Shown piece after piece: positions 33,560-44,199 of a DNA stretch of 64,000 nt. The notes under the pieces were generated by a model. That model saw nothing but the letters and a program-made list of their open reading frames with translations, was not told where the DNA came from and did not search any database. The stretch's first letter is position 1. Every line of letters begins with the position of its first letter. The stretch lies in NCBI GenBank assembly GCA_963920635.1, contig OY987302.1, positions 25,023,278 through 25,087,277 on the forward strand, in the 5' to 3' direction. The DNA is from Pseudeuparius sepicola (taxonomy: Eukaryota; Arthropoda; Insecta; Coleoptera; Anthribidae). A program made the position numbers and the translations under genes.

Positions 33560-33964
33560 CGGAGCATATAAAACAACCAGCAGTATTACTCCCTATGGCG
33601 GGAAAATTCTGCGCACCTGTTCGCGCAGCTGCCATGTGGGAATAGATTCTGTCAAATTGATGCAGTGTCGGGGCGATTGGGCAGTTCTTTTTTGGCTGTC
33701 TGAGAGACATAACAGTGCCGTGGAATGTGCTTTTTTGTAAATTGTGCTTTTTGCTAGTATCTTTAAATAAAGAATCCCAGGAAGGAGTAAAAGCTGCTTG
33801 TGCTTACCAAAAACTATATACTTTACTAATACTACTCTGTATTTCTGAATTGATTTTCCCGACTACACCTCTGACTTCTATTCCACCAATATGGCTCAAG
33901 GTCATTGAATTTGCGGATGATTTCTCAGGAGTATGTTATACTGCTGGTTGTTTTATATGCTGTG
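33560..33964 (+). mobile_element. hAT-like MITE, copy 3 (405 bp)
   Basis: Same family as 27834-28236: GGAGCATATAAAACAACCAG at the left and GGTTGTTTTATATGCTGTG at the right. Flanks GTAAAAA (33553-33559) and GTAAAAT (33965-33971) are a 7-bp duplication with one mismatch. It begins only 133 bases upstream of the microprotein ATG, so it lies in or beside that gene's promoter. Confidence 0.75.
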
Positions 33965-33999
33965 GTAAAATAAAACAAATTGCAGGTAGGAATTTTATA

Positions 34000-34800
34000 G
34001 ATGCCCATAATATGATACCTGCAGATCTGTTCCAACAGATGTCAGAAACCAGTTCAGAGTGCCAATTTAATTCTGACTATTTCTGACACTTGTAAATTAA
34101 AAATTTACGGAGCTGTCAAATGCTGATCAGGGCACCCCACAGAGATCATATCATATGATCTTCTATGGGACACCCGCTCTAGGCAAGGACCAGGTCCTCG
34201 GGTTCTATGATATATGACCTTTTCTATTCTCCCCCCCTCTAATTCTGGGGTCTAAAAATAGATTTTCTACTATTTCTGTTTCTGTGGTACACACAGAACG
34301 GGATAGCGCCTACTTCATTTCTCTGGGATAGCGTCAGATTACAGAATAGGTTAGATACCATAGATTTTTTTACTTACTTTCCATAATAGGTTTATTCCCA
34401 AGGTCTATTGATTAGATTAGACCTTGGTTTATTCCAACTAGGGTTCCTTTATTCCAACAAAGCTATTTAGTTTAGTTTAGATCGCCGAGAATCAGTTCAG
34501 AACTCAGAAAAATAAAAAACGTAGAACTGGCTTTGTATTGACAAGTTTGTTCCCATAATAAAAAAAAATGTTTACAGTTCGGGTGACAGATCTGGTGCTA
34601 ACGATTACAAGGCAGTGGCGTACCTCTTATTTTTTTTTAAATAGTTATAAAAATAGGAAAAATATATTTGCCTTTATATCTCAATTCTTTTGTATAAAAT
34701 TGAAGTATAACCCCAGGTAAAACTAGTACTCGTCAATTCTAAAATTCAAACTTATCAATGTTATTGACAGTTACTAGTTGGGATTGTTAGGCGAACACAA
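34000..34800. other. no gene seen
   Basis: AT-rich sequence with short palindromes such as ATCATATCATATGAT near 34146. A 'TTCCAAC...GTTCAGAACTCAGAAA' segment (34430-34520) recurs inverted, weakly, near 36190-36240. Confidence 0.35.
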
Positions 34801-34804
34801 TATA

Positions 34805-35213
34805 AAAAATAAAAACTTTTTAAAAACAAGCTTTTATTTAAGCAATGAACTAAAACGGATAAAATAGTTTAGCGTTGGGTGAAGATTTAAACCTTCAGTA
34901 ACGAGTTTAGGTTTTCGTTAAGATAATTCAATGCCACACTGCGGCAAGCTTTTTTAAATCAAAAAGCTTGTCGCGCGAAATGTTCATAAAAGTAGGTACC
35001 AATTAATTTTATCGGACAGTGATTGGTTGATAAGTAAGTACATGCCAAAGAATATATTTTCTGTAGTTTGCGCGACAAGCGTTTTGATTTAAAAAAGCTT
35101 GTCGCAGTTTGGCATTGAATTGTCTTAACGAAAACCCAATCTTATTTTATCCGTTTTAGAAAATGGCTTACTTAAATAAAAGCTTGTTTTTAAAAAGGTT
35201 TTTTTATTATTTA
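34805..35213. mobile_element. ~410-bp foldback MITE
   Basis: Left arm 34805-34980 and right arm 35066-35213 are inverted copies (for example AAAAACAAGCTTTTATTTAA and its mirror; TCGTTAAGATAATTCAATGC and its mirror). The left arm holds ~45 extra bases near 34890. AAGCTTTTTTAAATC adjoins AAAAAGCTTGTCGCG in each arm, adding small hairpins. No target duplication resolved. Confidence 0.65.
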
Positions 35214-35279
35214 TTTTATTTTGTGCTTTTTTAGTACCTACTTGATTCCCATCTCAGAAGGGTGGTAAATAAATTTAGT

Positions 35280-35500
35280 CCGCCATCTTGGGGCATCGAG
35301 CATCCGCCCTATTTAGTTTGACATCAGTCACCTTATCGTTTATTTCTACTTTTCAAATCCTTTCATTTGATACCCATGTCAAGAATCAGGCAATCCGCCG
35401 TCTTGGGGAGGCCGCCATTATTAGATTTATTATGACGTCATTCACCTTATTGTTTTCTACCCGTCGAGCCCTTTCGTTTTATACCCATGTTGAGAATTAT
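35280..35500 (+). repeat. two tandem ~115-bp units
   Basis: Each unit has CCGCC(A/G)TCTTGGGG, then a GACATCAGTCACCTTAT or GACGTCATTCACCTTAT segment, then TTTTC(A/T)AATCC-type and GATACCCATGT(C/T)(A/G)AGAAT sequences. The two copies are clearly diverged. Confidence 0.6.
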
Positions 35501-35549
35501 TATCCCTCTGGTGGTAAAGGTATCTTTTACCTTGCCCCGAACTAGGTAC

Positions 35550-36590
35550 GCCTATGTACTTACGCATGGTATGTAACCTCCTTTGGCGAGTTGCTTGATT
35601 TGCAAACAATACACTTTTTTGCCCATAACGTATAACTTAATTGTCTATATTATAATCATTTTAAACCGACGAATACTTAAGAAACACTTAAAAACAGCGA
35701 AAAATTGCTTCTAAAAGACACAGCACCAGTTATGTCAAACACAAGGTGAGGCACACTCTTGACCGATTTGCGCGTTTGTCAGATTGTGCGATTGGTATTG
35801 GTAATTGTAGGTATATTATTGTTTTCTTAGTTGTATCACAGATTAAAGTACTACACTTAGTATAGAAATACTGCCTAATAAGTGTCTAAATAATTATAAA
35901 TGCTAGATTCACCTTTTAGTCAGGCAGACCATATCTCATCAATACATAAATATCATATAGGTATTATCTACCATTATTTACTTCAAAGCAAACGTATTTG
36001 CAACTGATTGGGTATGTCCCTAGTCCCTACATACAACGGAAACCACTGTTGAAAAACTATTATTTGCAATTTGATCTTGAAGATTATTTTAATTTACCAG
36101 AGAAATAAGTTTTTCATTATGAATTATTGGCAACACTGTTAAACTTTAACTAGTAAATAAACAATAGAGTATAAAAAGTGCTTTTCTATGTTTTTTTTAT
36201 TTTTCTGAGGTTCAGAACTGCTGTTGGAACAAACCCAAAAAGAACCATATTAAAATCAGAGAAATATTTCTCTGAGCTTTGTTCCAACACAGAAAATTAA
36301 TTCTACAACTATTTTCTCGAGAGGATAAATCCCACTTAGGGTTCCATGTTTTCATTGGTCGACTCAAGCGCGCGCCGCGCGCCGAATTTCGGGCGAAAAC
36401 AGAGGCCAGGCCGGTCGTAAACACGGCACAAATCTTTCAAAATTTCGTTTTTTCCGCGGGTATTTGCGAAGTTAGGGTTTGAGTTAAATTCATAGCACCA
36501 CGCGGTCGTTCCGCGTGGTATTATAATGTGGAAGTCACCCCCCCCCCCCAGAGGGGGAGGGGGCATACCCACTAAAAAACCTCGCCTATT
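35550..36590. other. no gene seen; dispersed-repeat fragments
   Basis: 36425-36495 matches 28690-28800 (TTTTTTCCGCGGGT and flanks). An internal hairpin ACCACGCGG...CCGCGTGGT lies near 36496-36522, followed by a poly-C tract. No coding signal. Confidence 0.4.
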
Positions 36591-36599
36591 TCAGGGTAT

Positions 36600-37527
36600 A
36601 GTGGTTGGATTCCAGCCCACCAGCCCTATTTTGTAGGAGAATTGGCTGTAGGGAGTGGTGTGCGGCTACTAGAAGCCTTGGCCCCTTGGCGGTTTACTGA
36701 AACACTACGAGTAGGGTACCGCCAGACTAAATGGCTTTTTGGCTGCCTTTTTAGAAAAAATAACTGGAAAATTCCTCAGATGAGAGTATGTCGGGGCCTT
36801 TTGTGTAGGAGATTGGGATTGGGGACATAATTGGTAGCAGCTCGGAGAAGAGCGTTTGGATGAGTCTCCGTCTTTGTATAGGTTTTTAAGGAGAGTTCCT
36901 TGATATAATCATTCCTAAGTCCTAAGACAACGACTTTGAACTGCTTGGAGTTTTCTGTGATGACTTTTTGCCATGTGCTGCCAGGCAGCGCAGGCATAGG
37001 TCATCACAGGACGAAGAATGGTCTTATAGAGAGTTAGTTAGTTTGGCTTGAATGGGGAATTTGGATCCTTTGTGGATCATACTGCTTTGAATATTTTAAG
37101 GGTCTTTTGCCTGGTTTGCTCAGTGTGTTTCTCGAAAGTGAGCCGGCTGTCTAGGTGAACGCCTAGGTACAGCACGGTGGTGGAATAATCAACCTCAGAA
37201 TCGTTCAAAACAATTCTGGGAGGAGGGGCCTGGCGCCCCTTAGAGAAGACGACTGCCTGTGTTTTGCCAGGATTGACTTTGATTTTCCACTTGTCGAACC
37301 ACTCGGAAAGAGAGTCCACGGCCGCCTGAAGCACTCTGCACGCATTCTCACTGCGACGACCGCAAGCGGTTATCGCAGTATCATCAGCGTACAGGTACAG
37401 GGATGTGCCGGGAAATCTGGGAATATCGTACGTGAAGACATTGTACAGAGTGGGACCCAACACTGAGCCCTGGGGGATCCCCGCCCCTACCGTTTTAAGG
37501 GAAGAGAGGAGACCATCTATTCTGACC
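36600..37527 (-). mobile_element. Jockey-type LINE, 5'-truncated 3' portion
   Basis: Reverse transcriptase motifs begin abruptly at 37527 on the minus strand and the element runs down to about 36600. The sharp start with unrelated AT-rich DNA beyond it is typical of LINE 5' truncation. Confidence 0.75.
36978..37527 (-). pseudogene. LINE reverse transcriptase fragment
   Basis: In order: VRIDGLLSSL, GIPQGSVLGPTLYNVFTYDI, then LYLYADDTAITACGRR (the catalytic YADD), LSEWFDKWKIKVNPGKTQAV, VLYLGVHLDSRLTFEKH, and after a frame change RPVMTYACAAWQHMAKSHHR. This is the palm-to-thumb part of a Jockey-clade enzyme. Fingers and endonuclease are absent. Frame breaks show it is inactive. GC content is noticeably higher than its surroundings. 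Confidence 0.85.
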
Positions 37528-37591
37528 TGGAAAAAAGTTATGTCATAAAAATTGTTTACTTATTTCCTATCAGAAGAAAAGTTAAAAGTAG

Positions 37592-37821
37592 AGCCGAATT
37601 CAAGCGGATGACCAGATTGAACCAGGTTATAAAATTTAAATTTTGAGTAAATTTTACAAATTTATTTCTTTGATCAAGGACCAGATTATATGGTTTTAAG
37701 GCACTGTGAACACACCAGATTTTTCTGTTATCATCAATAATTATTTTAATGTTCAATTTCTTATAATCTAACCTAACTTTTTATAACCTGGTTAAAATCG
37801 GCCATCCGCTTGAATTCGGCT
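37592..37821. mobile_element. 230-bp MITE with AGCCGAATTCAAGCGGATG ends
   Basis: AGCCGAATTCAAGCGGATG at the left is matched inverted by CATCCGCTTGAATTCGGCT at the right, with inner ACCAGGTTATAAAA segments also mirrored. TAG flanks both ends (37589-37591 and 37822-37824), a 3-bp duplication that could indicate a PIF/Harbinger-type MITE. Confidence 0.75.
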
Positions 37822-39379
37822 TAGATGAATTAATTTTGATACTATAGGGGATAAGCCAATAAAACTCCCACAAATCCAATAGGTAATAAATTGTAAATGT
37901 TCACACATTAGTATAGTATAAATAATATAATTATTTATACTATAAGCTCACAGTCCCTTCTTCCTTCCCTTCTGGAATCAGAGAAATGCCAAAGAATATT
38001 TAGGACACTATGCGTGCCCCTCAGATATAACGTTAATTATAAGGTTCACCGAAAAATGCCCATTTTTAATCAAGGAAATGTCGAGGGGCACTCGAGAACT
38101 CACGCAACTTTCAGGGTTGGGTGCACTCCAAAGCACGAACGTCACTTTGTAGAGTGCACCGTCATAAATACTCAGTATTATCACATTTTTATTGTTATTT
38201 TTTTATTGAGCTGTGTTACATTCTTGTTTATTGTTACTAAATTCAATATCTATGTGATAGGAAGTTGGTTTTACCTGGATAGTACAAAGAAGACCAAGCT
38301 AAGGAACATGGCTTCTAACTTCTAACAACGGTTATTGTGTGCTCCGGTGCAATTCCTGGGCCAAAACGAACACTGAGAGAAAGTTAATCTATACGCTCCT
38401 GGGAAATATGCTTGCATTGCCCTTCAGCTCCTGCCTTGCATAAACAATGCATTTTTTGCTGAATTTTAACAGTGCGAATATTTAAGTCACTAATTATCTG
38501 ATGGAAATCTGACTGCAAAGCACTAGTTTGCAGGCAAAATGCAAGAGTTTAATAAATGTAGGTATCCCGTTCGTTTATGCCATGCAAAATAATGTGCCCT
38601 GTAGCAAACACTTTCTCCGTCTTTCTCCTCTTCAACCACTAATCTAGAGTTAATATTCTGGAAGATAGCAAGAATTACGAAAATTGAGAACACACCTGCA
38701 CTAGAAACAACCTATAACCACTGTTGGATTTATGAACCTATCTCAACAAAATTAACAACAACAAATATATACAATTATAAAATAACAACATATAAGCAAT
38801 AAACACACAAAACAATTACAAAAATACACAGGGAAACTAAATAAATTGTTAAAAAAACATCGACGACCGAAAATGTGAGGTTATGAAACAATGTCATCGA
38901 CGTAAGTTCAACTAATGGCCACTTGGCGCTGCGATCTTAATTGAATACAGTGGCTTTATACAAGACAGTGGCCACAACAGTGGTCCGATTTTTGATTGGT
39001 TCCGCCATGTTTTGTCAAAATGGATCGAATTATTGTATCGATTTCATAATGACGGCGTCATGCTACAGATCCGTCATTCGTGTTGTCCCTTATTATGGAT
39101 TTACACTTTGTTTATGTGTGTATTAACATATTTCTGCGCTTTATCTGTGTTTTTCTTTGAAAAAATAAAAGTAAGGTGACCACGACGTAGATGGTTGTCA
39201 TGCAAGAAATGTATAAAAGCTAGGGAAGTTTGCAAGTAAGATTAATGGTTATCTAGAAGGAGAATACAATGAAGAAGTTGGGAAAAGCCATACAGAAGGT
39301 CAAAAGAAGACTGATTAGCAGGAGGAAGACCATGAAGAAATGAAAATAATGGAGCCGAGAGATCGTAGAAAGTTGCAAA

Positions 39380-39841
39380 ACCAGCAAAATTCGAAAACCT
39401 CCAGAAGGCAAGAAAGCATTAGGTATATCTTGTAAATGGATATACTTCGGATGGATCAATAGATAAATAGAAAAATACTAGGTGAGGTTGGTGATCAAAG
39501 GTTGTTCACAAAGAAAAGGTGAAGACTACGACCAAACGTTTAGCCCTGTACCTAGTCAAATCTGGAAAGATAAGAGCAATAGAATAGCTGCTGGTGAAAA
39601 TATTGAATTGACTCTCTACAGCATGCGCTTATATCGAAAAAATTTACACGAAACAACCAAAAGTTTATAAAGATGATACTAATAGAGTTTGTAGACTCCA
39701 AACAAGTTTTTATGGTCTCAAACAAACACCATGGAGCAAATTGCGGACATATTCACGAAAGCTTTGTTTAAACCAAAAACAATGAACTTTAAGAAAAATC
39801 AAAAACAATGGGCTTTAAAAAAAACCATCCAAAGGAAGGGA
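39380..39841 (+). pseudogene. Copia reverse transcriptase/RNase H fragments
   Basis: Pieces in order: PPEGKKALG...CKWIY, RLVIKGCSQRKGEDYDQTFS followed by PVPS, EKIYTKQPKVYKDDTNRVCR, LQTSFYGLKQTP, then after a deletion MEQIADIFTKALFKPK. The first four are the conserved fingers region of Copia reverse transcriptase and the last is the extreme end of Copia RNase H. The catalytic YVDD region is missing, so the copy is internally deleted. Confidence 0.85.
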
Positions 39842-39996
39842 TGTTGAAGATTGTAATATAATTTTTGATTTTTTTTATGAATAATTTATTATCGTATCCA
39901 TGAAAATAAATAAATAATGGTGTCAAAAACCAAAAATAAAAGCAGTCATTCTTTGAGTTTTAGGCTTGTGTACCAAGAGCTTTTACTACTTCAACA
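39842..39996 (+). repeat. Copia 3' LTR (155 bp)
   Basis: Begins TGTTGAAGATTG directly after the purine tract AAAGGAAGGGA and ends CTACTTCAACA. TGTTGAAG and CTTCAACA are inverted ends. An AATAAATAAATAA cluster inside supplies poly(A) signals. The 5' LTR is not visible. Confidence 0.75.
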
Positions 39997-40640
39997 GATT
40001 TGAAGAAAATTATTAATTTTAAGGTTTTCCTGGTTTTCTCTTCATTGCTAGGTACTCTTCTAAACTTTTCAAAATACAAACATGCTTAAAATTTATTCGT
40101 CTATTCTAGACATGTCTAGTGAGAACCAATACAAATTAATACCAAAGTAATTAATCATAAAATATGAACGAAACTGAATAGCCAGGTAGGTTTTTCCGTT
40201 TATTTCTCAAAAAATGGGCAATTAATTGATTTCATATCGATAAAAAATTCTATACTGGATCTGTACACAATATCGACATATTTTTGAAAAAGTTCCACCT
40301 CTAATTTGACAAAACATGGCGGCCGTGTCGCCACTGTGTTGTATAAAGTCACTGTAAATTTGAATTCCCAATTGCGTGCACTCCGTTGTTCCGGGAAACA
40401 AAGGCGCGAGACTACAGTTTAATAATTAACTCAGTTGTTTATGTTGCTGTCGGCGTTTTTGATCTCAGTGGTAGTGACTAGTTTTTTTTTTACTTTTAGG
40501 GGAGCATGGGGGAATGCCTGTCACTAGGGTCTTGATCTTAGAAAAGGAGGGGGAAAGGAGGAGCAAAGGTAAAGTGGAAGAGGAGGGGAGAGGGGAATTG
40601 TAGAATAAAAGTTGTTTCGAAAAATTATAAAAATATATAC

Positions 40641-41200
40641 AGGGTGGCCCATTTGAAATGGAGGCACCCCGTACTATTTTTTTTTCATCAGATTTTAGCC
40701 GGGTTTTTCTGAAGATAGGTCACAAAAAACTCTTATTTTGGTGCAAAATTTCAGGCCTTAATCTCAATTTTCAAGGCCTACCACATTTTTTTTCTAATAA
40801 AAAAAAATTAAGTCATTAGCGATTTTTTTTTTAATTTAAAATCTGACACAACAGCGTTAATCAGGGCACCCCAAAACCCCCCACATACCAAATTCGAACA
40901 AAAAACATACAGGGAGTTCCATTGTACAGGGCACCAAAGATAAGCAAAATGTGAATTTAAAAGGCATCTGGCGATTCAAATGTGTCGTGGAATCCCATCA
41001 AAACAGTTGAATCATCAACAAGGCTACTCAATAAGTGTTGGTGCAAAAATTCAATTCAAAAATATACAGGATATTTTTCTCTGGGCCATCTCAAAATGCT
41101 GAATTTTTATGAAACTTTATAGGGGTCAAAAATGCTCTGGAATTATTGAAAAAACATATAAAACACGAAAGTAAATTATTTCTTTACAAAATGCCAACCA
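40641..41200. other. single-ended MITE-like sequence
   Basis: ATATACAGGGTGGCCCATTT near 40636 looks like the left end of a CAGGGTG-type element. ACAGGGAGTTCC and TACAGGGCACC also occur near 40910-40930. I could not find a mirrored end, so this is probably truncated. No coding function. Confidence 0.35.
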
Positions 41201-41216
41201 ACAAATAAAACTCAAT

Positions 41217-41573
41217 TTAAATTATTGGATCTTTATCACTAAAGTAGCTGTCTATAAGATGAAAAATTTTCTGTGCATTTCCTGTTGTTGGGCCTGACTG
41301 GCAGGCTTCTGTATTCTTAGACTTAGTTTGTTTATAGTGTCTGGGGCGGTTTTGATACAAGTACTCAATTTTTGACCCATATAAAGTTGCAAAAAATGCA
41401 GTATTTTGAGATGGCATATTTGCATATTTTTGTATAAGATCTTTGCACACCAACAGTTTGATTGGTCCTGTTGACAATTCAACTATTTTTTGACCTTTTA
41501 CTGATGCATAATGGGTTTTGTTCCGGGTTCCATATTGTGTTTCGGCAAAATTCACGCAGTTTGACGAGTACTA
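41217..41573 (-). CDS. unrecognised ~115-codon open frame
   Basis: An open frame lies between a TAG at 41574-41576 and a stop at 41217; it has no ATG near its start. The product reads NFAETQYGTRNKTHYASVKG and later FFATLYGSKIEYLYQNRPRH with a Lys/Thr/Ser-rich tail. The composition is more protein-like than most chance frames here, but I recognise no domain. It could be a terminal exon or a transposon remnant. Confidence 0.25.
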
Positions 41574-41576
41574 TCG

Positions 41577-42118
41577 AAACTGCTCGAACGATTCATAGAC
41601 GCTGCAATTAGACAAGGTCAATAAAATCATATTTCTGTTTAAATAATAAATAATTACGATATTGTTTTGTTTGTCCTGGTTGAGGTCTCGACAATTTCGT
41701 AACTCCAGGAAAAACATTAAATTTTTACCCCGAAGAAATTGGCTTCAAACCCGGAGCCCGGAGAGTAGGCATAAAAACCCGGAGACTCCGGGTGAAACCC
41801 GGAGAGGTGGCAACCCTAATACCGTTATATAGAAAATGCGTATTACCTCGACCGCCATTAAGTACTTCAAAACAAACAAAAAACATATTTATTATAATTT
41901 ATTATTTACAAAATAATATTGTTTATACTTATTGACTTCCTAAATGTGCTTTTCAAAAGTGATCATTTCTGCCTGTCCTGGTATGTTAAAATTTCTGGAC
42001 ACCTCTTAAACTGTGGCCCTCCTCCAATAAACTTTTTAAAGTCCCTGAAGCCTTTTATGTTCTTTGTATTTTTCTGGCATCTGGGAAATAAAAATAATAT
42101 TTTTATGATGCATGGATA
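41577..42118. other. no gene seen; CCCGGAG repeat
   Basis: Five CCCGGA(G) copies occur at 41755-41805, forming overlapping hairpins (CCCGGAGACTCCGGG). The rest is AT-rich without features. Confidence 0.4.
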
Positions 42119-42537
42119 TACAGTGTCCCAGTTATTTTGATCAGTCTTTGACAGTTTGTAGAAAAAGTCATTTTAAGATGGGTTTCTCTTGTAAACATAG
42201 GTCCTAAAGTAATTCGTTTCTGATATACAGGGCGGTACAGATTTAAAAAAAAATGTTTTATTTATTTTTTATTTTTACTTCTACCCGAGAAATATTGACA
42301 GGAATAACATCATCATCCATGGCAATTATGATTCTTGCCCACAGTCAAACTACATTTTAGTGAAGTAAATCACAAAAATCAAGTTTTCATTTAACCAAAC
42401 AGTGACAGATACGAAAAATATCAACAGATACTACTTTTTGTCCAGAATCAGAATTAAACCGTCTATCCAAAAATGACATCAGTATGATTTTGTGCAGGGC
42501 CGTACTTATTTTTATCGGATTAGTAGTGCCGATTACC

Positions 42538-43740
42538 CATGATACTTATAAAGAGGTAAAGGTATGATACCTAGCCGTCTGAATATCGACCGCCGCGCGC
42601 AGTTATGTCATTGCGTGCGTGGCTTCTATCGAGATGCATACGTTAGAGGCATGTAAACATTACGTTTTACCTATTTTCTCTATTTCACAGGAAAATTTGT
42701 GCCTTGGGTGGAATGAAAAACTAATTACAAATCAATATTTATTAAATAAATTTAAAAAATCTTATTTTAAACATAACCTTCATTATAAATGGGCCAAAAC
42801 AGTTGTATCACAGATAATGTAATATCTGTGGTTGTATTGAAAACAATATATTTTGAAAAAATAATATGTTTACTTTCAACTAAAAAAGGTTATTAACCAT
42901 AAGTAGCAAAAAACAGGAAACTGTCCGTTTGAAAGGCGACTTTAGTTTTTAGAAGTTATTTATATTAGTTTTTCTTAATTAAATAATTTTTGTCATCTTT
43001 CTTTTTTTAGAAATCGTTAAATTTTTCAAATCTTGGTTGAGTGCCTTTATTCGGAAGAACATTCGTGAGCGAAAAAAGAGCCGTTTAGTTTCCATAGAAC
43101 AAAATATATATAAAAACTCATGTCAAGTAACTTTTGTAAATAATTTTTCGTTATTAATAAAGTATTACCATTTGCAGATTGAAATACTTTTTCAAGTGCT
43201 TGCATTTGAGTCATAAATTCTGCAGATGGCCTAGATAACCCCCCCTCACTAAGATGAGCCGTCCACGTATAATCTGACAGATCTCTGGTCTGGAAGCATC
43301 GCTTTGTTTAATCTTGTGACAAAATGTAACCGGCTAGATATTCTAAACCATCATATTCAATGTCACTTAATTCCTTGTCCAGATTATCCAAGGGTACTTC
43401 AGGGTTTTGATTATCTATTTCTATTACTGAAGAAAAAACGGCCCCACATAAATTTATAATTGCTACACTTGGTGTATTCTCTACATTCCCGAAGTCTGAA
43501 TATGATCCTTCATTTTGACCCAGAATGTAAGATCTAAGCCTTCGTTATCCACATTACATCCGTATACATATTAAAAGTTTTTAAATTATTATTTAGACAC
43601 TAAACGACGACGATATTTAATAGTCGTGTACATGCGGAATAACGGAATACTGCGGTGCGGCGCCGGTTAGAACGCTCGCAATGACGTCACAGGCCAACCG
43701 TCGCCTGCGCGATATCTTATCTTTCGTTTATTGTATCATG
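42538..43740 (-). mobile_element. P-superfamily DNA transposon, internally deleted
   Basis: Ends are CATGATAC and GTATCATG, with CCGATTACC on both sides (42529-42537 and 43741-43749), an 8-9-bp duplication. P elements also begin CATGATGAAATAA and duplicate 8 bp. Subterminal GACGTCA/ATGTCATTGCG-type sequences are mirrored. The minus-strand transposase tail inside supports the assignment. Confidence 0.75.
42979..43534 (-). pseudogene. P/THAP9-like transposase C-terminal region
   Basis: On the minus strand: DGLEYLAGYILSQD then a stop, YTWTAHLSEGGLSRPSAEFM, QALEKVFQSANGNTLL, and after a frameshift ETKRLFFRSRMFFRIKALNQ followed by a Lys-rich end and stop at 42979. 'LEYxAGYI', 'LSEGGLxxPSxEF' and 'RLFFxSRxxFRIxxLN' are the conserved tail blocks of P-element and THAP9-type transposases. 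The THAP domain and catalytic core are missing. Confidence 0.75.
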
Positions 43741-44199
43741 CCGATTACCCATTTAAAAACTTCATATTATGCAGTCTTAGGATTCTCCAATCATGCCAAA
43801 TTTGGTTTGAAGTTTGAATATCTTCCACAGTTCGGGTAAATAAAAACATTAATTTTTAGAAAATTCTAACGCTCTGTATCTCAAAAATAAAAAACTTTGA
43901 CCTAAAATATTTTTTTAATGCCGAAGTCCTGATCAAAAAACCTGGGACAACCTGTAGACTGTGCCGTTATTAATTATACTATCTTATCTGTAAATGTACA
44001 AATTTTAAAAACTATGGAATTCAATCAATTCCATACTTCACACTGTAGTTCCAGAATCCAAACAGTGACCGTTAAGAAACTGAGTGCATGCAATACTTAG
44101 CGTTTACGTGCACTGCACATGTGACATTCGTGCTTTGGAGTGCACCCAACCCTGAAAGTTGCGTGCAGTTTGCAGTGCCCCTAGACACTACCTTTAATC

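Larger units (their letters stand above)
38948..40354. mobile_element. TA-flanked MITE hosting a Copia relic
   Basis: CAGTGGCTTTATACAA at 38948 is mirrored by TTGTATAAAGTCACTG ending at 40354; TA flanks both (38946-38947, 40355-40356). The subterminal TTTTGTCAAA and CCGCCATGTTTTGTCAAA-like segments are also mirrored. The middle includes the Copia fragment at 39380-39996. Confidence 0.7.
42121..43954. mobile_element. TA-flanked element hosting a P-like element
   Basis: CAGTGTCCCAGTTATTTTGA at 42121 is mirrored by a right end TCAAAAAACCTGGGACAACCTG at 43954 with small differences; TA flanks both (42119-42120, 43955-43956). Without the P-like insertion it would be about 620 bp. Confidence 0.6.
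38082..44192. repeat. outer ~90-bp inverted repeat pair, 6.1 kb apart
   Basis: 38082-38164 (GAGGGGCACTCGAGAACTCA then TTTCAGGGTTGGGTGCACTC and CAAAGCACGAACGTCAC) is matched inverted by 44100-44192. The pair may be two ends of one old element that has absorbed the insertions between them, or two separate copies of a small repeat. Confidence 0.5.

Noticed and set aside
33417..33710. 97-aa minus-strand frame overlapping the PIGBOS1-like start
   Set aside because: Much of it lies in the hAT-like MITE and it has no motif; the overlapping small frame has the recognisable membrane signature.
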